DNA of 64,000 bases from positions 59,834 to 123,833 of the forward strand of contig NZ_NESK01000008.1 in assembly GCF_003063415.1 (NCBI RefSeq), given 5' to 3'. Positions 8,129 through 20,264 of the stretch are shown one piece after another (the first letter of the stretch is position 1; each line of letters starts with the position of its first letter). Below the pieces are notes generated by a model, which was given only the letters and a program-made list of their open reading frames with translations, ran no database searches and had not been told where the DNA came from. Made by a program: the position numbers and the translations under genes. The stretch comes from Limnohabitans sp. 2KL-17 (GTDB taxonomy: Bacteria; Pseudomonadota; Gammaproteobacteria; Burkholderiales; Burkholderiaceae_C).

Positions 8129-8662
8129 ATGGAAATCAAGACACCTTCTGTGGTCGCACTGACCTGGACACTCAAAGACACGCTGGGCGAAGTTCTGGAC
8201 AAACTGGACGAGCCCGTGGAATTCTTCATTGGCGGCAAAGATCTGCTGCCCAAAATCGAGGAAGCACTGCAAGGCCACGAACCCGGCGCCAAAATCGACT
8301 TGCATCTGGAACCCGAAGATGCCTTTGGCGATTTTGAAGAACAGTTGCTGTTCCTGGAGCCTCTGGCCTTGTTCCCCAACGGCATGGAGCCGGGGCTGAC
8401 GATCGAGGGCGCGGCATTGCCCGAAGGTTGCAACCCTGAGGCACCCCGCAATGTGCTTTACACCGTGACCGAGATCTACCCGGAGCATGTTGTGCTGGAC
8501 GGCAATCACCCCCTGTCGGGCATTGCGCTGCGTTTGCAACTGAAAGTCGAATCAGTGCGCGAGCCCACCGAAGCCGAGGTGGGCAGCGGCAGTTGTGGCA
8601 CGGGTTTTTTCAAAATTGAAGTGGGTGACGAAGGCGAACCCACAGCACCCACCCTGCACTGA
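8129..8662 (+). CDS. SlyD-like FKBP-type peptidyl-prolyl isomerase
   Basis: 177 residues. The FKBP strands (VVALTWTLKDTLGEVLDKL...VEFFIGGKDLLPKIEEALQGHEPGAKIDLHLEPEDAFG) are interrupted by the insert-in-flap chaperone domain (about residues 68-125) and resume with NHPLSGIALRLQLKVESVREPT, the layout of SlyD. The His/Cys-rich nickel-binding tail of E. coli SlyD is absent; only SGSCGTGFF and an acidic end remain, so a role in nickel delivery is less likely. The N-terminus starts directly in the domain, consistent with a cytoplasmic folding helper. Confidence 0.85.
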   Translation: MEIKTPSVVALTWTLKDTLGEVLDKLDEPVEFFIGGKDLLPKIEEALQGHEPGAKIDLHLEPEDAFGDFEEQLLFLEPLALFPNGMEPGLTIEGAALPEGCNPEAPRNVLYTVTEIYPEHVVLDGNHPLSGIALRLQLKVESVREPTEAEVGSGSCGTGFFKIEVGDEGEPTAPTLH

Positions 8663-8682
8663 GCCTGGCTCGCAGGCCTTGC

Positions 8683-9132
8683 TTAAGTCTTGCCGGTCGA
8701 GCCGTAACCGCCCTCGCCGCGTTCGCTGGGTGCATCAAACTCTGTCACGACATGGAATGTGGCTTGCACCACCGGCACGATCACCATCTGCGCGATGCGC
8801 TCCATCGGTTCGATGGTGAAGGCCACATCGCTGCGGTTCCAAGCGCTGACCATCAATTGCCCTTGGTAATCGCTGTCGATCAGACCGACCAAATTTCCCA
8901 ACACGATGCCGTGTTTGTGGCCGAGGCCCGAGCGCGGCAGCAGCATAGCGGCAAAAGCCGGGTCTTTGAGGTGCACCGCAATGCCCGTGGGCACGAGCTG
9001 CCAGGCATTCGGTTGCAGGGTCAGCGGCGCATCCAGACAAGCGCGCAAGTCAAGGCCTGCACTGCCGGGTGTGGCATAGGCTGGCAGGTGCTCGAGCATG
9101 CGGGCGTCGACGATTTTGAGATCAATGTTCAT
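8683..9132 (-). CDS. dut: dUTP diphosphatase
   Basis: Trimeric dUTPase, converting dUTP to dUMP and pyrophosphate to keep uracil out of DNA and supply thymidylate synthesis. All five motifs are present over 149 residues: [36 protein letters not shown] and the C-terminal arm [12 protein letters not shown]. The ATG at 9132 was preferred over an upstream extension because [26 protein letters not shown] is the family start. It lies 46 bases after coaBC on the same strand; coaBC-dut is a common pair. Confidence 0.96.
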   Translation of the reverse strand: MNIDLKIVDARMLEHLPAYATPGSAGLDLRACLDAPLTLQPNAWQLVPTGIAVHLKDPAFAAMLLPRSGLGHKHGIVLGNLVGLIDSDYQGQLMVSAWNRSDVAFTIEPMERIAQMVIVPVVQATFHVVTEFDAPSERGEGGYGSTGKT

Positions 9133-9178
9133 GTGAAGTTCTGAAGCTGTGAATGGGGGCCCGTTGCTCAAACGCGGA

Positions 9179-10390
9179 TCAACCCAGGCGCTGGGCAATG
9201 TCTGCGATCAGTTGTACGGCGAGTTCCTGCTTGCTGGCGTGGGGCAATTCACGGGCACCGTTTTCGTCTACCAGCAGCAGGGCGTTGTCATCTTGTCCAA
9301 ACGTGGCAGGACCGATATTGCCCACCAGCAAGGGCACGCCTTTGCGTTGCCGCTTGGCCGTGGCATGGGCCAGCAAGTCGTGGCTCTCAGCCGCAAAACC
9401 CACACAAAACAGCTCACCTGCCACCGCACGGGGCGAGTGGGCTACGGTCGCCAGAATGTCCGGGTTTTCCACAAACCCCAGTTGTGGCGTTTGGCCCGAG
9501 CCGTCTTTCTTGATTTTTTGATCGGCCGCGTTCGCAGGCCGCCAATCGGCCACAGCGGCCGTTGAAATGAAAACCTGGGCTGAGCCCACCTGTTGCTGCA
9601 CTGCGTCCAGCATCTGGCGCGCAGAACGCACGTCCACACGCGAAACCCCTCGGGGCGTGGCCAAATGGACCGGCCCAGCCACCAAACTCACCTCGGCACC
9701 TGCCATGCGGGCAGCACGGGCAATGGCAAACCCCATTTTTCCACTCGACAAATTGGTCAGGCCCCGGACCGGATCGATGGACTCATAAGTGGGGCCAGCC
9801 GTCACCAGCACCGCTTTGCCGGCCAGCAGCTTGGGCGAAAAGAACGACTCCAGGTCTTCCAGAATTTCTTCGGCCTCGAGCATGCGTCCATCACCGGTTT
9901 CGCCGCAAGCCTGGTCACCCTGCCCGACATCAAGCACGTAGATACCATCCGCACGCAGTTGCGCCACATTGCGCTGGGTGGCCGGGTTGGACCACATTTC
10001 ACGGTTCATGGCCGGGGCGACCAGCAAGGGAACTTTGTCGAGGGGACGGGCCAAGCACATGAGGCTGAGCAACTCATCGGCGCTGCCATGCAGCAGTTTG
10101 GACAGAAAATCTGCACTGGCAGGGGCCACCAAAATGGCATCCGCATCCCGACTGAGGTTGATGTGGGGCATGTTGTTGGCCTCACGGCTGTCCCACTGAG
10201 AGGTGAAGACCGGCCTGCCCGACAAGGCTTGCATGGTCACAGCCGTCATGAAGTGCTCTGCGGCCTCGGTCATCACGACCTGAACCGTAGCGCCCGCCTT
10301 GACCAAGGCGCGGCAGAGTTCAGCCGACTTGAAGGCAGCAATGCCACCTGACAAGCCCAGAACGATGTGTTTTCCAACCAATGTGCTCAT
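9179..10390 (-). CDS. coaBC: bifunctional phosphopantothenoylcysteine decarboxylase / phosphopantothenate-cysteine ligase
   Basis: Two consecutive steps of coenzyme A synthesis. The N-terminal FMN-binding CoaC domain begins [21 protein letters not shown] and carries the decarboxylase motif PAMNREMW and the CGETGDGRM cysteine region. The C-terminal CoaB ligase domain begins at [27 protein letters not shown] and contains the AAVADWRP and KIKKDG nucleotide-binding segments. The ATG at 10390 gives 403 residues, the normal length; the frame stays open far upstream across pyrG, but that extension is antisense to pyrG and not credible. Cotranscribed with dut. Confidence 0.96.
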   Translation of the reverse strand: MSTLVGKHIVLGLSGGIAAFKSAELCRALVKAGATVQVVMTEAAEHFMTAVTMQALSGRPVFTSQWDSREANNMPHINLSRDADAILVAPASADFLSKLLHGSADELLSLMCLARPLDKVPLLVAPAMNREMWSNPATQRNVAQLRADGIYVLDVGQGDQACGETGDGRMLEAEEILEDLESFFSPKLLAGKAVLVTAGPTYESIDPVRGLTNLSSGKMGFAIARAARMAGAEVSLVAGPVHLATPRGVSRVDVRSARQMLDAVQQQVGSAQVFISTAAVADWRPANAADQKIKKDGSGQTPQLGFVENPDILATVAHSPRAVAGELFCVGFAAESHDLLAHATAKRQRKGVPLLVGNIGPATFGQDDNALLLVDENGARELPHASKQELAVQLIADIAQRLG

Positions 10391-10484
10391 GCGTCGAAAT
10401 GTAGCAGAGACCACATCTGACCATGAACCAGAACCCTTGCACCGAAGGCGCTGCTGAAGCAAGCCTGGGCCCCAAACCACAGCG

Positions 10485-10572
10485 CTGCGGGCGGTCTGAG
10501 GCAGGCCGAATCGGGCGATTTGGCGAGCGAAGCGCGTGTGAGCCAGACCGGTCTGCCCCAGACTGCCCGCAG
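10485..10572. repeat. 20-bp imperfect inverted repeat forming an 88-base stem-loop
   Basis: The arm at 10485-10504 (CTGCGGGCGGTCTGAGGCAG) and the arm at 10553-10572 match as reverse complements at 18 of 20 positions, separated by 48 bases. A shorter perfect palindrome, CAGACCGGTCTG (10544-10555), overlaps the right arm and offers an alternative fold. It sits alone in the 270-base region between divergent coaBC and pyrG, with no open frame of coding character. It could be a REP-type repeat, a small RNA or a leader structure. Confidence 0.5.
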
Positions 10573-10576
10573 ATGA

Positions 10577-12307
<1,731 letters not shown>

Positions 12308-12330
12308 CACACCAAGCCACAGGACACCTC

Positions 12331-13185
12331 ATGAAACTCTGCGGCTTTGATGTGGGTCTGAACCAGCCCTTCTTTCTGATTGCGGGCACCTGCTCCATCG
12401 AAGGGTTGGAGATGTCGCTGGAAGTGGCGGGCCAACTGAAAGAAATCTGCACTGCCTTGGGCATCCCGCTGATCTACAAGGGCTCGTTTGACAAGGCCAA
12501 CCGCTCGTCGGGCAGCACCCAACGCGGCGTGGGCATCGATGCGGGCCTGAAAATCCTGGATGAAGTGCGCCGGCAGATCGGCGTGCCGATCCTCACCGAT
12601 GTGCACGATGCGTCCCAAGTCAACACCGTGGCCAGCGTGGTCGATGTGTTGCAAACGCCCGCCTTCTTGTGCCGCCAGACCGACTTCATCCGCGCCGTGG
12701 CGCAGTCGGGCAAGCCGGTCAACATCAAGAAGGGCCAGTTTTTGGCCCCCTGGGACATGAAAAACGTCATCGATAAAGCCCGCAGCGCAGCGCGTGAAGC
12801 CGGTTTGCCCGAAGACAACTTTTTGGCGTGTGAACGCGGTGTGAGCTTCGGCTACAACAACCTGGTGGCCGACATGACCAGCCTCGCCGAAATGCGCAAA
12901 ACCGGCGCCCCTGTGGTGTTTGACGTGACCCACTCGGTGCAAAAGCCTGGTGGCCAGGGCACCAGCAGCGGCGGTGCCCGCGAGATGGTGCCCGTGTTGG
13001 CCCGCGCCGGTGTGGCCGCTGGCGTAGCCGGACTTTTCATGGAAACCCACCCCAAGCCCGCAGACGCTTGGTCGGACGGACCCAACGCGGTGCCGCTGGG
13101 CAAGATGAAGGCCCTGCTGGAAACCTTGGTGCAGTTGGATGCTGTCACCAAAAAAACCCCATTTTTAGAGGATGATTTTTCATGA
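12331..13185 (+). CDS. kdsA: 3-deoxy-8-phosphooctulonate synthase (KDO-8-P synthase)
   Basis: Condenses phosphoenolpyruvate with arabinose 5-phosphate to make KDO-8-phosphate for lipopolysaccharide inner core. 284 residues with the family signatures [62 protein letters not shown] and [12 protein letters not shown]. The presence of KDO synthesis confirms a Gram-negative cell. Placed between pyrG and a DUF1330 gene that overlaps its stop by four bases. Confidence 0.97.
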   Translation: MKLCGFDVGLNQPFFLIAGTCSIEGLEMSLEVAGQLKEICTALGIPLIYKGSFDKANRSSGSTQRGVGIDAGLKILDEVRRQIGVPILTDVHDASQVNTVASVVDVLQTPAFLCRQTDFIRAVAQSGKPVNIKKGQFLAPWDMKNVIDKARSAAREAGLPEDNFLACERGVSFGYNNLVADMTSLAEMRKTGAPVVFDVTHSVQKPGGQGTSSGGAREMVPVLARAGVAAGVAGLFMETHPKPADAWSDGPNAVPLGKMKALLETLVQLDAVTKKTPFLEDDFS

Positions 13186-13469
13186 GCGGCTACATCATTG
13201 CCAATGTCCAGGTGACCAACCCGGTCCAGTACGAAGAATACAAAAAATGGTCGACTGCGGCCATGCAAGTCACCGGCGCAGAAGTTTGTGTGCGCGGCGG
13301 CAAGCTCGAAGTACTGGAGGGCGACTGGTCCCCTGAGCGCATCGTGATTTTGAAATTCCCCTCGTTCGATGCCGCCAAAGCGTTTTACGAACTGCCCGAA
13401 TACCTTAAAGCCCGTGAAGCCCGCGCAGGCGCCGCCATCATGCGCATGGTGGTGGTCGAAGGTCTTTGA
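13182..13469 (+). CDS. DUF1330 family protein
   Basis: A 95-residue protein of the dimeric alpha/beta ferredoxin-like fold. [23 protein letters not shown] and [23 protein letters not shown] are the hallmark DUF1330 segments. Function unknown. It overlaps the kdsA stop by four bases (ATGA), so translation is coupled, and lies 51 bases before eno. This location between kdsA and eno recurs in Burkholderiales and makes accidental insertion unlikely. Confidence 0.88.
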   Translation: MSGYIIANVQVTNPVQYEEYKKWSTAAMQVTGAEVCVRGGKLEVLEGDWSPERIVILKFPSFDAAKAFYELPEYLKAREARAGAAIMRMVVVEGL

Positions 13470-13508
13470 CCCCTTGGCTATTCAAGCCCCGTTTTATTAT
13501 TCAATTGA

Positions 13509-14804
<1,296 letters not shown>

Positions 14805-14813
14805 ACACCCGCC

Positions 14814-15089
14814 ATGGGCAACCGTCTCGTTCCCGTTGTGCTGATCGCCTTGCTGGCGATCGTGCAGGCCCAGCTGTGGTTTGGCCGAGGAGGGGTGCCC
14901 AACGTGGCTGAGCTCGAGCGTGAGTTGCAGCAACAAAAAGTGGCCAACGAAACAGCCCGCCGCCAAATTGAACAGCTCAGTGCCGAGGTCAACGACCTCA
15001 AGGAAGGGCTGAACATGGTGGAAGAGCGCGCGCGCCAGGAGTTGGGCATGGTCAAACCCAACGAAATCTTTGTACAGATCGCCAAATGA
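14814..15089 (+). CDS. ftsB: cell division protein FtsB
   Basis: A 91-residue bitopic protein of the FtsQLB divisome complex. One membrane span (LVPVVLIALLAIVQAQLWFG, residues about 4-23) is followed by a periplasmic leucine-zipper coiled coil (VAELERELQQQKVANETARRQIEQL.., residues about 29-65) and a short globular end. The position directly after eno is the classic proteobacterial location of ftsB. Confidence 0.93.
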   Translation: MGNRLVPVVLIALLAIVQAQLWFGRGGVPNVAELERELQQQKVANETARRQIEQLSAEVNDLKEGLNMVEERARQELGMVKPNEIFVQIAK

Positions 15090-15123
15090 CGCCGCCATCC
15101 GGGATCGATGCCAGCCAGGTGGC

Positions 15124-15663
15124 ATGCGCCAGGTGAAACGCATCGCCATTGTGGGGGCGCAAAACACCGGCAAGTCCTGGTTGGTACAAGCCCTGGCCTC
15201 ACAGCCATGCACCCAAGACTGGGTGATCTCCGATAACTCGCCCCTCTTGATGGCGGTCTTCAAGCACCTGATGTTTGCCGACGAAAGCCTTTACCCGATG
15301 GCTTTGGCGCAGCAGGCTTTGGTCGACACCACCTTGGTCACGGGTCTTGACTTGCCAGAGGTCGGTGGTGGACTGAAAAGCGACTTCCCTCACGAGCGCA
15401 GCCTTGTCGACAGCTTGCTTCGGCAGGCACTGGAGCGCGCTGGCATCGCCTACCGGGTGGTCTATGGCCAAGGCCACCAGCGGCTGAACAATGCGCTTTT
15501 GGCCTTGGGCCTGCCCGGTGAAGACACTGCTGCACGCCTGGTGCGCGAGCGGGCGCAATTCGCCATCAACCAGGGCCGCACCATCTGGCAATGCAACGAG
15601 TGCAGCGACCCCGAATGCGAACACAAACTGTTCACCCGACTGCTTTCCCAGCGTTTGGGTTGA
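15124..15663 (+). CDS. NadR-like AAA family ATPase with a C-terminal CCCH cysteine cluster
   Basis: 179 residues. A P-loop, AIVGAQNTGKSWLVQAL (residues 8-24; GAQNTGKS at 11-18), follows the N-terminal strand and resembles the kinase domain of NadR and related AAA_28 proteins. The middle contains TLVTGLDLPEVGGGLKSDFPHERS and RVVYGQGHQRLNNAL. The C-terminus has Cys157-x2-Cys160-x4-Cys165-x-His167, which looks like a small metal site. The ATG at 15124 (MRQVKRIAIVGAQ) is preferred although its ribosome site is weak; the frame extends upstream into ftsB. Follows ftsB by 34 bases. Substrate unknown. Confidence 0.7.
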   Translation: MRQVKRIAIVGAQNTGKSWLVQALASQPCTQDWVISDNSPLLMAVFKHLMFADESLYPMALAQQALVDTTLVTGLDLPEVGGGLKSDFPHERSLVDSLLRQALERAGIAYRVVYGQGHQRLNNALLALGLPGEDTAARLVRERAQFAINQGRTIWQCNECSDPECEHKLFTRLLSQRLG

Positions 15664-15672
15664 ACACCCGTG

Positions 15673-16659
15673 TCAGTGAACCGAGCCCCCGGGCAGATCG
15701 GCGGGCAGACCCGTGAACAGGCCTGCTGCGTCGACCGGGTCAAAGCGGTATTGCGCACCGCAAAAATCACAACCCACTTCGACTTGCCCTTGCTCCGCGA
15801 TGATGCCTTCGACCTCTTCGGCGCCCAGGCTGCGGATCATATTGCCCACGCGTTCGCGGTTGCAGCGGCAGGCAAAGCGGGGGCCGCTCTCACCGATGAA
15901 GGGCTCAAAACGGGCCAGTGGCTCTTCCCAATACAAGCGGTGCAAAATGGTTTCGGCGTCCAGCGTGAGCAATTCTTCGCGCTTGAGGCTTTTGCTCAAA
16001 ATAGCGATGCGGCTGAAGTCTTCGCTTTGTCCCAGCACCGATTCACGCATGAGCGAATCGACCTGGCCCGCCAAATTGCCCTCTCCCTCAATGGGCAGTC
16101 GCTGGATCAACAAACCCGCGGCGACCTTGTCGTCGGCTGCCAACACCAGCACGGTGTCAAGCTGCTCTGACTGCAACATGTAGTGCTCCAGCACCTCGCT
16201 GATATTTTCAAGTTTCTCGCCCTGGTCGCCAAACAAGGGCACCACGCCCTGGTAGGGTTGCTGACCAGGCAATCGGTCTAGCGGGTCAAGGGTGATCGCG
16301 CAGCGGCCTTCGTTATTCACATTCACCATCTGGCTCAAGCTGGCGTTGTCCGCCACCTCGCCCACCTGGGTGCAGGTGGCGCGCAGGCTCAGGTCAGGTT
16401 GCACCTCGACCACGCCCAGCTTGACCGGACCATCGCCAAAAATCTGCAGCACCAAAGCGCCATTGAATTTGATGTTGCCCTGCATCAGCACGCCCGCAGC
16501 GGCCATCTCGCCCAGCAATTGGCGCACAGGGGCCGGGTAAGCCCCCGTCTCGGAGTTGGCGGCGCGACGGGCCAGAATGTCCTGCCAGGCATCGGTCAGT
16601 CGGACCAGCATGCCGCGAACAGGGAGGCCTTCAAAAATGAATTTATGGAGTTCAGACAA
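15673..16659 (-). CDS. hslO: redox-regulated chaperone Hsp33
   Basis: Oxidation-activated holdase chaperone. 328 residues starting MSELHKFIFEGLPVRGMLVRLTDAW, the family N-terminus, which makes the start a TTG at 16659; no in-frame ATG fits. The zinc switch is present as CRC in FACRCNRERV and CDFC in EVGCDFCGAQY near the C-terminus (four cysteines, CxC...CxxC). Zinc loss and disulfide formation there unfold the linker and activate binding. It is convergent with the ATPase gene, whose stop is only nine bases away. Confidence 0.94.
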   Translation of the reverse strand: MSELHKFIFEGLPVRGMLVRLTDAWQDILARRAANSETGAYPAPVRQLLGEMAAAGVLMQGNIKFNGALVLQIFGDGPVKLGVVEVQPDLSLRATCTQVGEVADNASLSQMVNVNNEGRCAITLDPLDRLPGQQPYQGVVPLFGDQGEKLENISEVLEHYMLQSEQLDTVLVLAADDKVAAGLLIQRLPIEGEGNLAGQVDSLMRESVLGQSEDFSRIAILSKSLKREELLTLDAETILHRLYWEEPLARFEPFIGESGPRFACRCNRERVGNMIRSLGAEEVEGIIAEQGQVEVGCDFCGAQYRFDPVDAAGLFTGLPADLPGGSVH

Positions 16660-16738
16660 AGTTCAATCAACAACCCCTTGGGGCTGATCCTTAAAAATAG
16701 GGTGTGAGCATGAAAAGGCAGAAGAAAGACAGAGAATC

Positions 16739-17263
16739 TCAGCCGATTTTCTTCAGGCCTGCCTTGAATCGGCGAGCGTTTTCCACATAGTGGCGAGCGC
16801 TTTGGTGAAGGCCTTCGATCTGCTCGGCACTCAATTCACGCACCACCTTGGCGGGCGTGCCCATGATCATCGAGCCGTCGGGAAATTCCTTGCCCTCGGT
16901 CACCAAAGAGCCCGCCCCCACCAGGCAGTTTTTGCCAATCCTGGCGCCGTTCAGCACCACCGCGCCAATACCCACCAGTGACCCATCGCCGATGGTGCAA
17001 CCGTGCAACATGACCATGTGGCCCACGGTCACATTTTTACCGACCGTGATGGGTTTGCCATGGTCAGCATGCATCACACTGCCATCCTGGATGTTGCTGC
17101 CCTCGCCGATCTCGATGGTTTCAGTGTCGCCGCGAACAGTCACGCCAAACCACACACTGGCATCGGCCGCAATCTTGACCGCGCCCATGACCTGCGCGCT
17201 ATCGGCCACCCAGGCGCTGTCGGCCACTTCGGGAATGTGTGAATCGAGTTGATAAAGGGCCAT
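16739..17263 (-). CDS. gamma-class carbonic anhydrase family protein
   Basis: 174 residues built of left-handed beta-helix hexapeptide repeats (for example [35 protein letters not shown]). Three histidines suited to zinc binding occur in MHADHG and [21 protein letters not shown], as in the YrdA/CaiE/gamma-CA group. A C-terminal helix ([24 protein letters not shown]) completes the family pattern. Whether it has carbonic anhydrase activity is uncertain, since many YrdA-like members are weak. AGGAG lies just before the ATG at 17263; the longer open frame upstream overlaps the divergent DUF455 gene and is not used. Confidence 0.88.
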   Translation of the reverse strand: MALYQLDSHIPEVADSAWVADSAQVMGAVKIAADASVWFGVTVRGDTETIEIGEGSNIQDGSVMHADHGKPITVGKNVTVGHMVMLHGCTIGDGSLVGIGAVVLNGARIGKNCLVGAGSLVTEGKEFPDGSMIMGTPAKVVRELSAEQIEGLHQSARHYVENARRFKAGLKKIG

Positions 17264-17296
17264 GCGGAGTCTCCTGTCGCTGCGGACGTCTGAAAA

Positions 17297-17310
17297 CCTA
17301 CAATTGTAGG
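17297..17310. promoter_or_regulatory. 14-bp perfect palindrome in a divergent promoter region
   Basis: CCTACAATTGTAGG is a perfect palindrome in the 88-base gap between the divergent carbonic anhydrase and DUF455 genes. Each half contains TACAAT, a good -10 hexamer, one for each direction. It may therefore be a symmetrical promoter core or a regulator site covering both -10 boxes. No convincing -35 boxes were seen. Confidence 0.4.
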
Positions 17311-17351
17311 GATCCTCGCGGCACACCATGACTCCCTGATTTTTCATCACC

Positions 17352-18128
17352 ATGCATTCTTTGCGCACCGCAAGCCTGGGGCCCTGGGCAGAAACCGACC
17401 CGGTATTGAAGGCCCAGGCCACCTTGGCACTGGACCTGCATCTGCCCGTGGGCGCTGACGACCTGTTGAGCGCACCGAGTTCGGGTCCTGGCCGTGCACC
17501 CCGCCCCGCCCTGGTACCCCATACACAACTGAAAGCCAAGTCGATGACCACCGCCGAAGGGCGTGCCATTTTGGTGCATTCGATCGCACACATTGAGCTC
17601 AACGCCATTGATCTGGCGCTGGACGTGGTCTGGCGCTTTGCGGGCCTGCCCGAGACTTTCTACACAGACTGGATGCGCATTGCGCAAGAGGAAGCCAAGC
17701 ACTTTATGCTGTTGCGCAACCACCTGGTGGGCATGGGCTTTGACTACGGCAGCTTTCCCGCGCACAACGCCCTGTGGGACATGGCCGAGCGCACCCAGGG
17801 CGATGTACTGGCCCGCATCGGCATCGTGCCGCGCACCATGGAGGCCCGGGGGCTGGATGCCTCACCCGGCGTGAAAAACAAATTGATCAGTGGCGGCGAC
17901 CACCGAGCCGGCGAAATTCTGGACATCATCTTGCATGATGAAATCGGCCATGTGGCCGCGGGCAACCGCTGGTACCGCTACTTGTGCGCGCAACGTGGAC
18001 TGGACCCACTGAGCAGCTACGCTGAATTGATCGCCCGCTACGACGCCCCCAAACTGCGCCCCCCCTTCAACATGGCGGCACGGCGTCTGGCAGGTTTTGA
18101 AGAGGCCGAACTGGCTGCGCTGCGCTGA
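17352..18128 (+). CDS. DUF455 ferritin-like protein
   Basis: 258 residues. A four-helix ferritin-like di-iron fold is suggested by paired carboxylate/histidine motifs: [25 protein letters not shown] and [14 protein letters not shown]455 proteins are related to the tRNA hydroxylase MiaE and other ferritin-like oxygenases; their role is unsettled. No signal peptide. It is divergent from the carbonic anhydrase gene and convergent with xerD. Confidence 0.85.
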   Translation: MHSLRTASLGPWAETDPVLKAQATLALDLHLPVGADDLLSAPSSGPGRAPRPALVPHTQLKAKSMTTAEGRAILVHSIAHIELNAIDLALDVVWRFAGLPETFYTDWMRIAQEEAKHFMLLRNHLVGMGFDYGSFPAHNALWDMAERTQGDVLARIGIVPRTMEARGLDASPGVKNKLISGGDHRAGEILDIILHDEIGHVAAGNRWYRYLCAQRGLDPLSSYAELIARYDAPKLRPPFNMAARRLAGFEEAELAALR

Positions 18129-18221
18129 ACCCAGCCGAATGGCCAGCTGACGTCTGAGCGCCAAATTGGGCTGACCACAAGCGCCTTGGCACAACGAAAG
18201 TGCCACTCGAGCTGCTGCCCA

Positions 18222-19130
18222 TCACCCTCTGGGGTGGTGCGCCGCATGCAAGGTCTTGAGCCGCTCACGCGCCACATGGGTGTAAATGGTGGTGGTCGAA
18301 ATGTCGGCATGCCCCAGCAGCATTTGCACCGCTCGCAAATCGGCACCGTGGTTGAGCAAATGTGTGGCAAAGGCATGGCGCAACGTGTGCGGTGACAGCG
18401 GCGCGGTGATGCCCGCCTCGATGGCATAACGTTTGACGAGACTCCAGAACATCACACGCGACATGCCGGTTCCCGGCTTGGGGCCACTGGTGGTGACAAA
18501 CAGATCTTGGGTTTGGCGCTGTCCCAGCAATGCCGGTCGCGCCAAGCTGAGATAGCGCTGCAGCCATTCACGGGCCTCTTCACCAAAAGGCACCAAACGT
18601 TCTTTGCTGCCCTTGCCCATGATGCGCAAAACGCCTTCGTTCATGGAGACATGCAGGGTTTTGAGTTGCACCAACTCGCTCACGCGCAGACCGCTGGCAT
18701 ACAACAGCTCCAGCATCGCGCGGTCACGCAGCCCGAGGTGGGTGGCCGCATCGGGCGCGCACAGCAGTGCATCGACCTGGGCTTCGCCCAGGGTTTTGGG
18801 CACACGCAAGGCTTGTTTGGCCGCCAATATGCGCAGCGTGGGATCGGCTTGAACCAGGCGCTCGCGCAGCGCCCAACGGAAATAGCGCTTGAACACCGTG
18901 AGCCGGCGGTTGGCCGAGGTGGCCTTGGTTTGGCCATGGCGTTCGGCAAAATACGCTTGCAGGTGGTGCTCCTGGGTGGCGTCCAGCGCCAGCCCTTGGT
19001 TCAAAAACAGCCAGTTGGCGAACAACACCAGATCGCGGCGGTAGGCCGCCAAGGTGTTGGCGGCCAGCCCGTCCTCCAGCCAAAGCGCCTCGGCAAAGCG
19101 GTCGATGGCGTTCTGGCTGGCCTCGTGCAT
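18222..19130 (-). CDS. xerD: tyrosine site-specific recombinase XerD
   Basis: With XerC it resolves chromosome dimers at dif under FtsK control. 302 residues: a SAM-like core-binding domain (about 1-100) and the catalytic domain. The active residues are all visible: Arg149 in ASGLRVSEL, Lys173 in MGKGSKER, His248 and Arg251 in SPHTLRHAFATHLL, His274 in LLGHADISTT and nucleophile Tyr283 in TTIYTHV. XerD rather than XerC is judged from overall sequence, with moderate certainty. No dif-like site was recognised nearby. Confidence 0.9.
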   Translation of the reverse strand: MHEASQNAIDRFAEALWLEDGLAANTLAAYRRDLVLFANWLFLNQGLALDATQEHHLQAYFAERHGQTKATSANRRLTVFKRYFRWALRERLVQADPTLRILAAKQALRVPKTLGEAQVDALLCAPDAATHLGLRDRAMLELLYASGLRVSELVQLKTLHVSMNEGVLRIMGKGSKERLVPFGEEAREWLQRYLSLARPALLGQRQTQDLFVTTSGPKPGTGMSRVMFWSLVKRYAIEAGITAPLSPHTLRHAFATHLLNHGADLRAVQMLLGHADISTTTIYTHVARERLKTLHAAHHPRG

Positions 19131-19139
19131 GCGCTGAAC

Positions 19140-20114
19140 TCAGTCCAGCTTGAGTTTTTGCGCTTCGACCACTTTCTTGTAAACCTCGAACTCGGCCTTG
19201 ATCTGGGCCGCGAACTCTTCGGGCGAATTGGCCACCACCAATGAACCCGTGTCCTGGATGCGCTTGTTCACGGCCGGGTCTTGCAGGGCTTTTTTCACAC
19301 CATTGCTGATCTTGTCGATCACGTCTTTGGGCAGGTTTTTGGGGCCCAGAATGCCGTAATAGGCCATTCGGTTGACGGGCTCCAGACCGATTTCCTTGAA
19401 GGTCGGCACATTGGGCAACTGGGGCAGGCGCTGGGGCGCTGCCACCACGATCGGCACCAGTTTGCCAGCCTGGATGAAGGGCAAAGCCGAAGGCAGGTTG
19501 TCAAAAATGATCGGCACCTGGCCGGCTACCGTGTCGTTCAGGGCCGGGCCTGCGCCACGGTAAGGAATATGGGTAATGAACACGCCCGCCAGACTCTTCC
19601 AGAGCTCGGTCTGCAAGTGGCCAATGCCGCCTGTGCCGGATGAGGCATAGGAGTACTTGCCGGGGTTTTTCTTCAGCTCGGCCAGAAAGCCCTTGTAGTC
19701 CTTGGCAGGAAAGCTCGGGTGCACCGCAATCACATTGGGCGTGGCCGCAATGTTGATGATGGGCGTGAAGTCGGTGGTGGGGTTGTACGGAATCTTGGTG
19801 TTGATCGCAGGATTGGCTGCGGTGGTAGACACCGTGGCCATGCCCAGGTTGTAACCATCCGGCACGGCGCGCACGGTTTCGGTCGCTCCGACCACACCGC
19901 CCCCGCCCGCCTTGTTTTCGACGATGACGCTTTGACCCAGCGCCTTGCCCAAAGGCTCCGAGATAACACGCGCCACGATGTCGGTGGTGCCACCCGGGGC
20001 AAAAGGCACTTGCAGCTTGATGGGCTTGGAGGGGTATGCCTGCGCCCAAACCGAACCACTGACCATCACGGTTGCAGCCAAACCGGCCACAGAAACCAAA
20101 TCACGACGCTTCAT
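19140..20114 (-). CDS. Bug-family tripartite tricarboxylate transporter substrate-binding protein
   Basis: 324 residues, a periplasmic solute-binding protein of the TctC/Bug type that is strongly expanded in Burkholderiales. The N-terminus MKRRDLVSVAGLAATVMVSGSVWAQ is a twin-arginine-like signal with likely cleavage after VWA. It is followed by AYPSKPIKLQVPFAPGGTTDIVARVI, which contains the carboxylate-binding beta-loop, then NKAGGGGVVGA and IPYRGAGPALNDTVAGQVPIIFDNLPSALPFI. AAAGGAG precedes the ATG. No TctA/TctB membrane genes are adjacent, as is usual for orphan Bug genes. Ligand unknown. Confidence 0.92.
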   Translation of the reverse strand: MKRRDLVSVAGLAATVMVSGSVWAQAYPSKPIKLQVPFAPGGTTDIVARVISEPLGKALGQSVIVENKAGGGGVVGATETVRAVPDGYNLGMATVSTTAANPAINTKIPYNPTTDFTPIINIAATPNVIAVHPSFPAKDYKGFLAELKKNPGKYSYASSGTGGIGHLQTELWKSLAGVFITHIPYRGAGPALNDTVAGQVPIIFDNLPSALPFIQAGKLVPIVVAAPQRLPQLPNVPTFKEIGLEPVNRMAYYGILGPKNLPKDVIDKISNGVKKALQDPAVNKRIQDTGSLVVANSPEEFAAQIKAEFEVYKKVVEAQKLKLD

Positions 20115-20264
20115 TCAGAAACTCCTTTAAAGATGCCACATGATATGCAACAAATACCGGCAGGCGTGAGGGGGGAAACCCATAAAAACAACCCAAAGAC
20201 CCACATCACCCGCAGGTGACAGGCCCGAGCCCGGACCCTGGTCGCTGTCAGTTATCCTCAGGCC

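Noticed and set aside
18187..18205. TGGCAC/GTGCCA hairpin between DUF455 and xerD as a terminator
   Set aside because: Only a 6-bp stem and no T-run on either strand; not strong enough to call.
18222..19130. Integron integrase or phage integrase instead of XerD
   Set aside because: Length, the XerC/D-like N-terminal domain and housekeeping neighbours fit XerD; there is no attI site, tRNA-integrated island or integron-specific insert.
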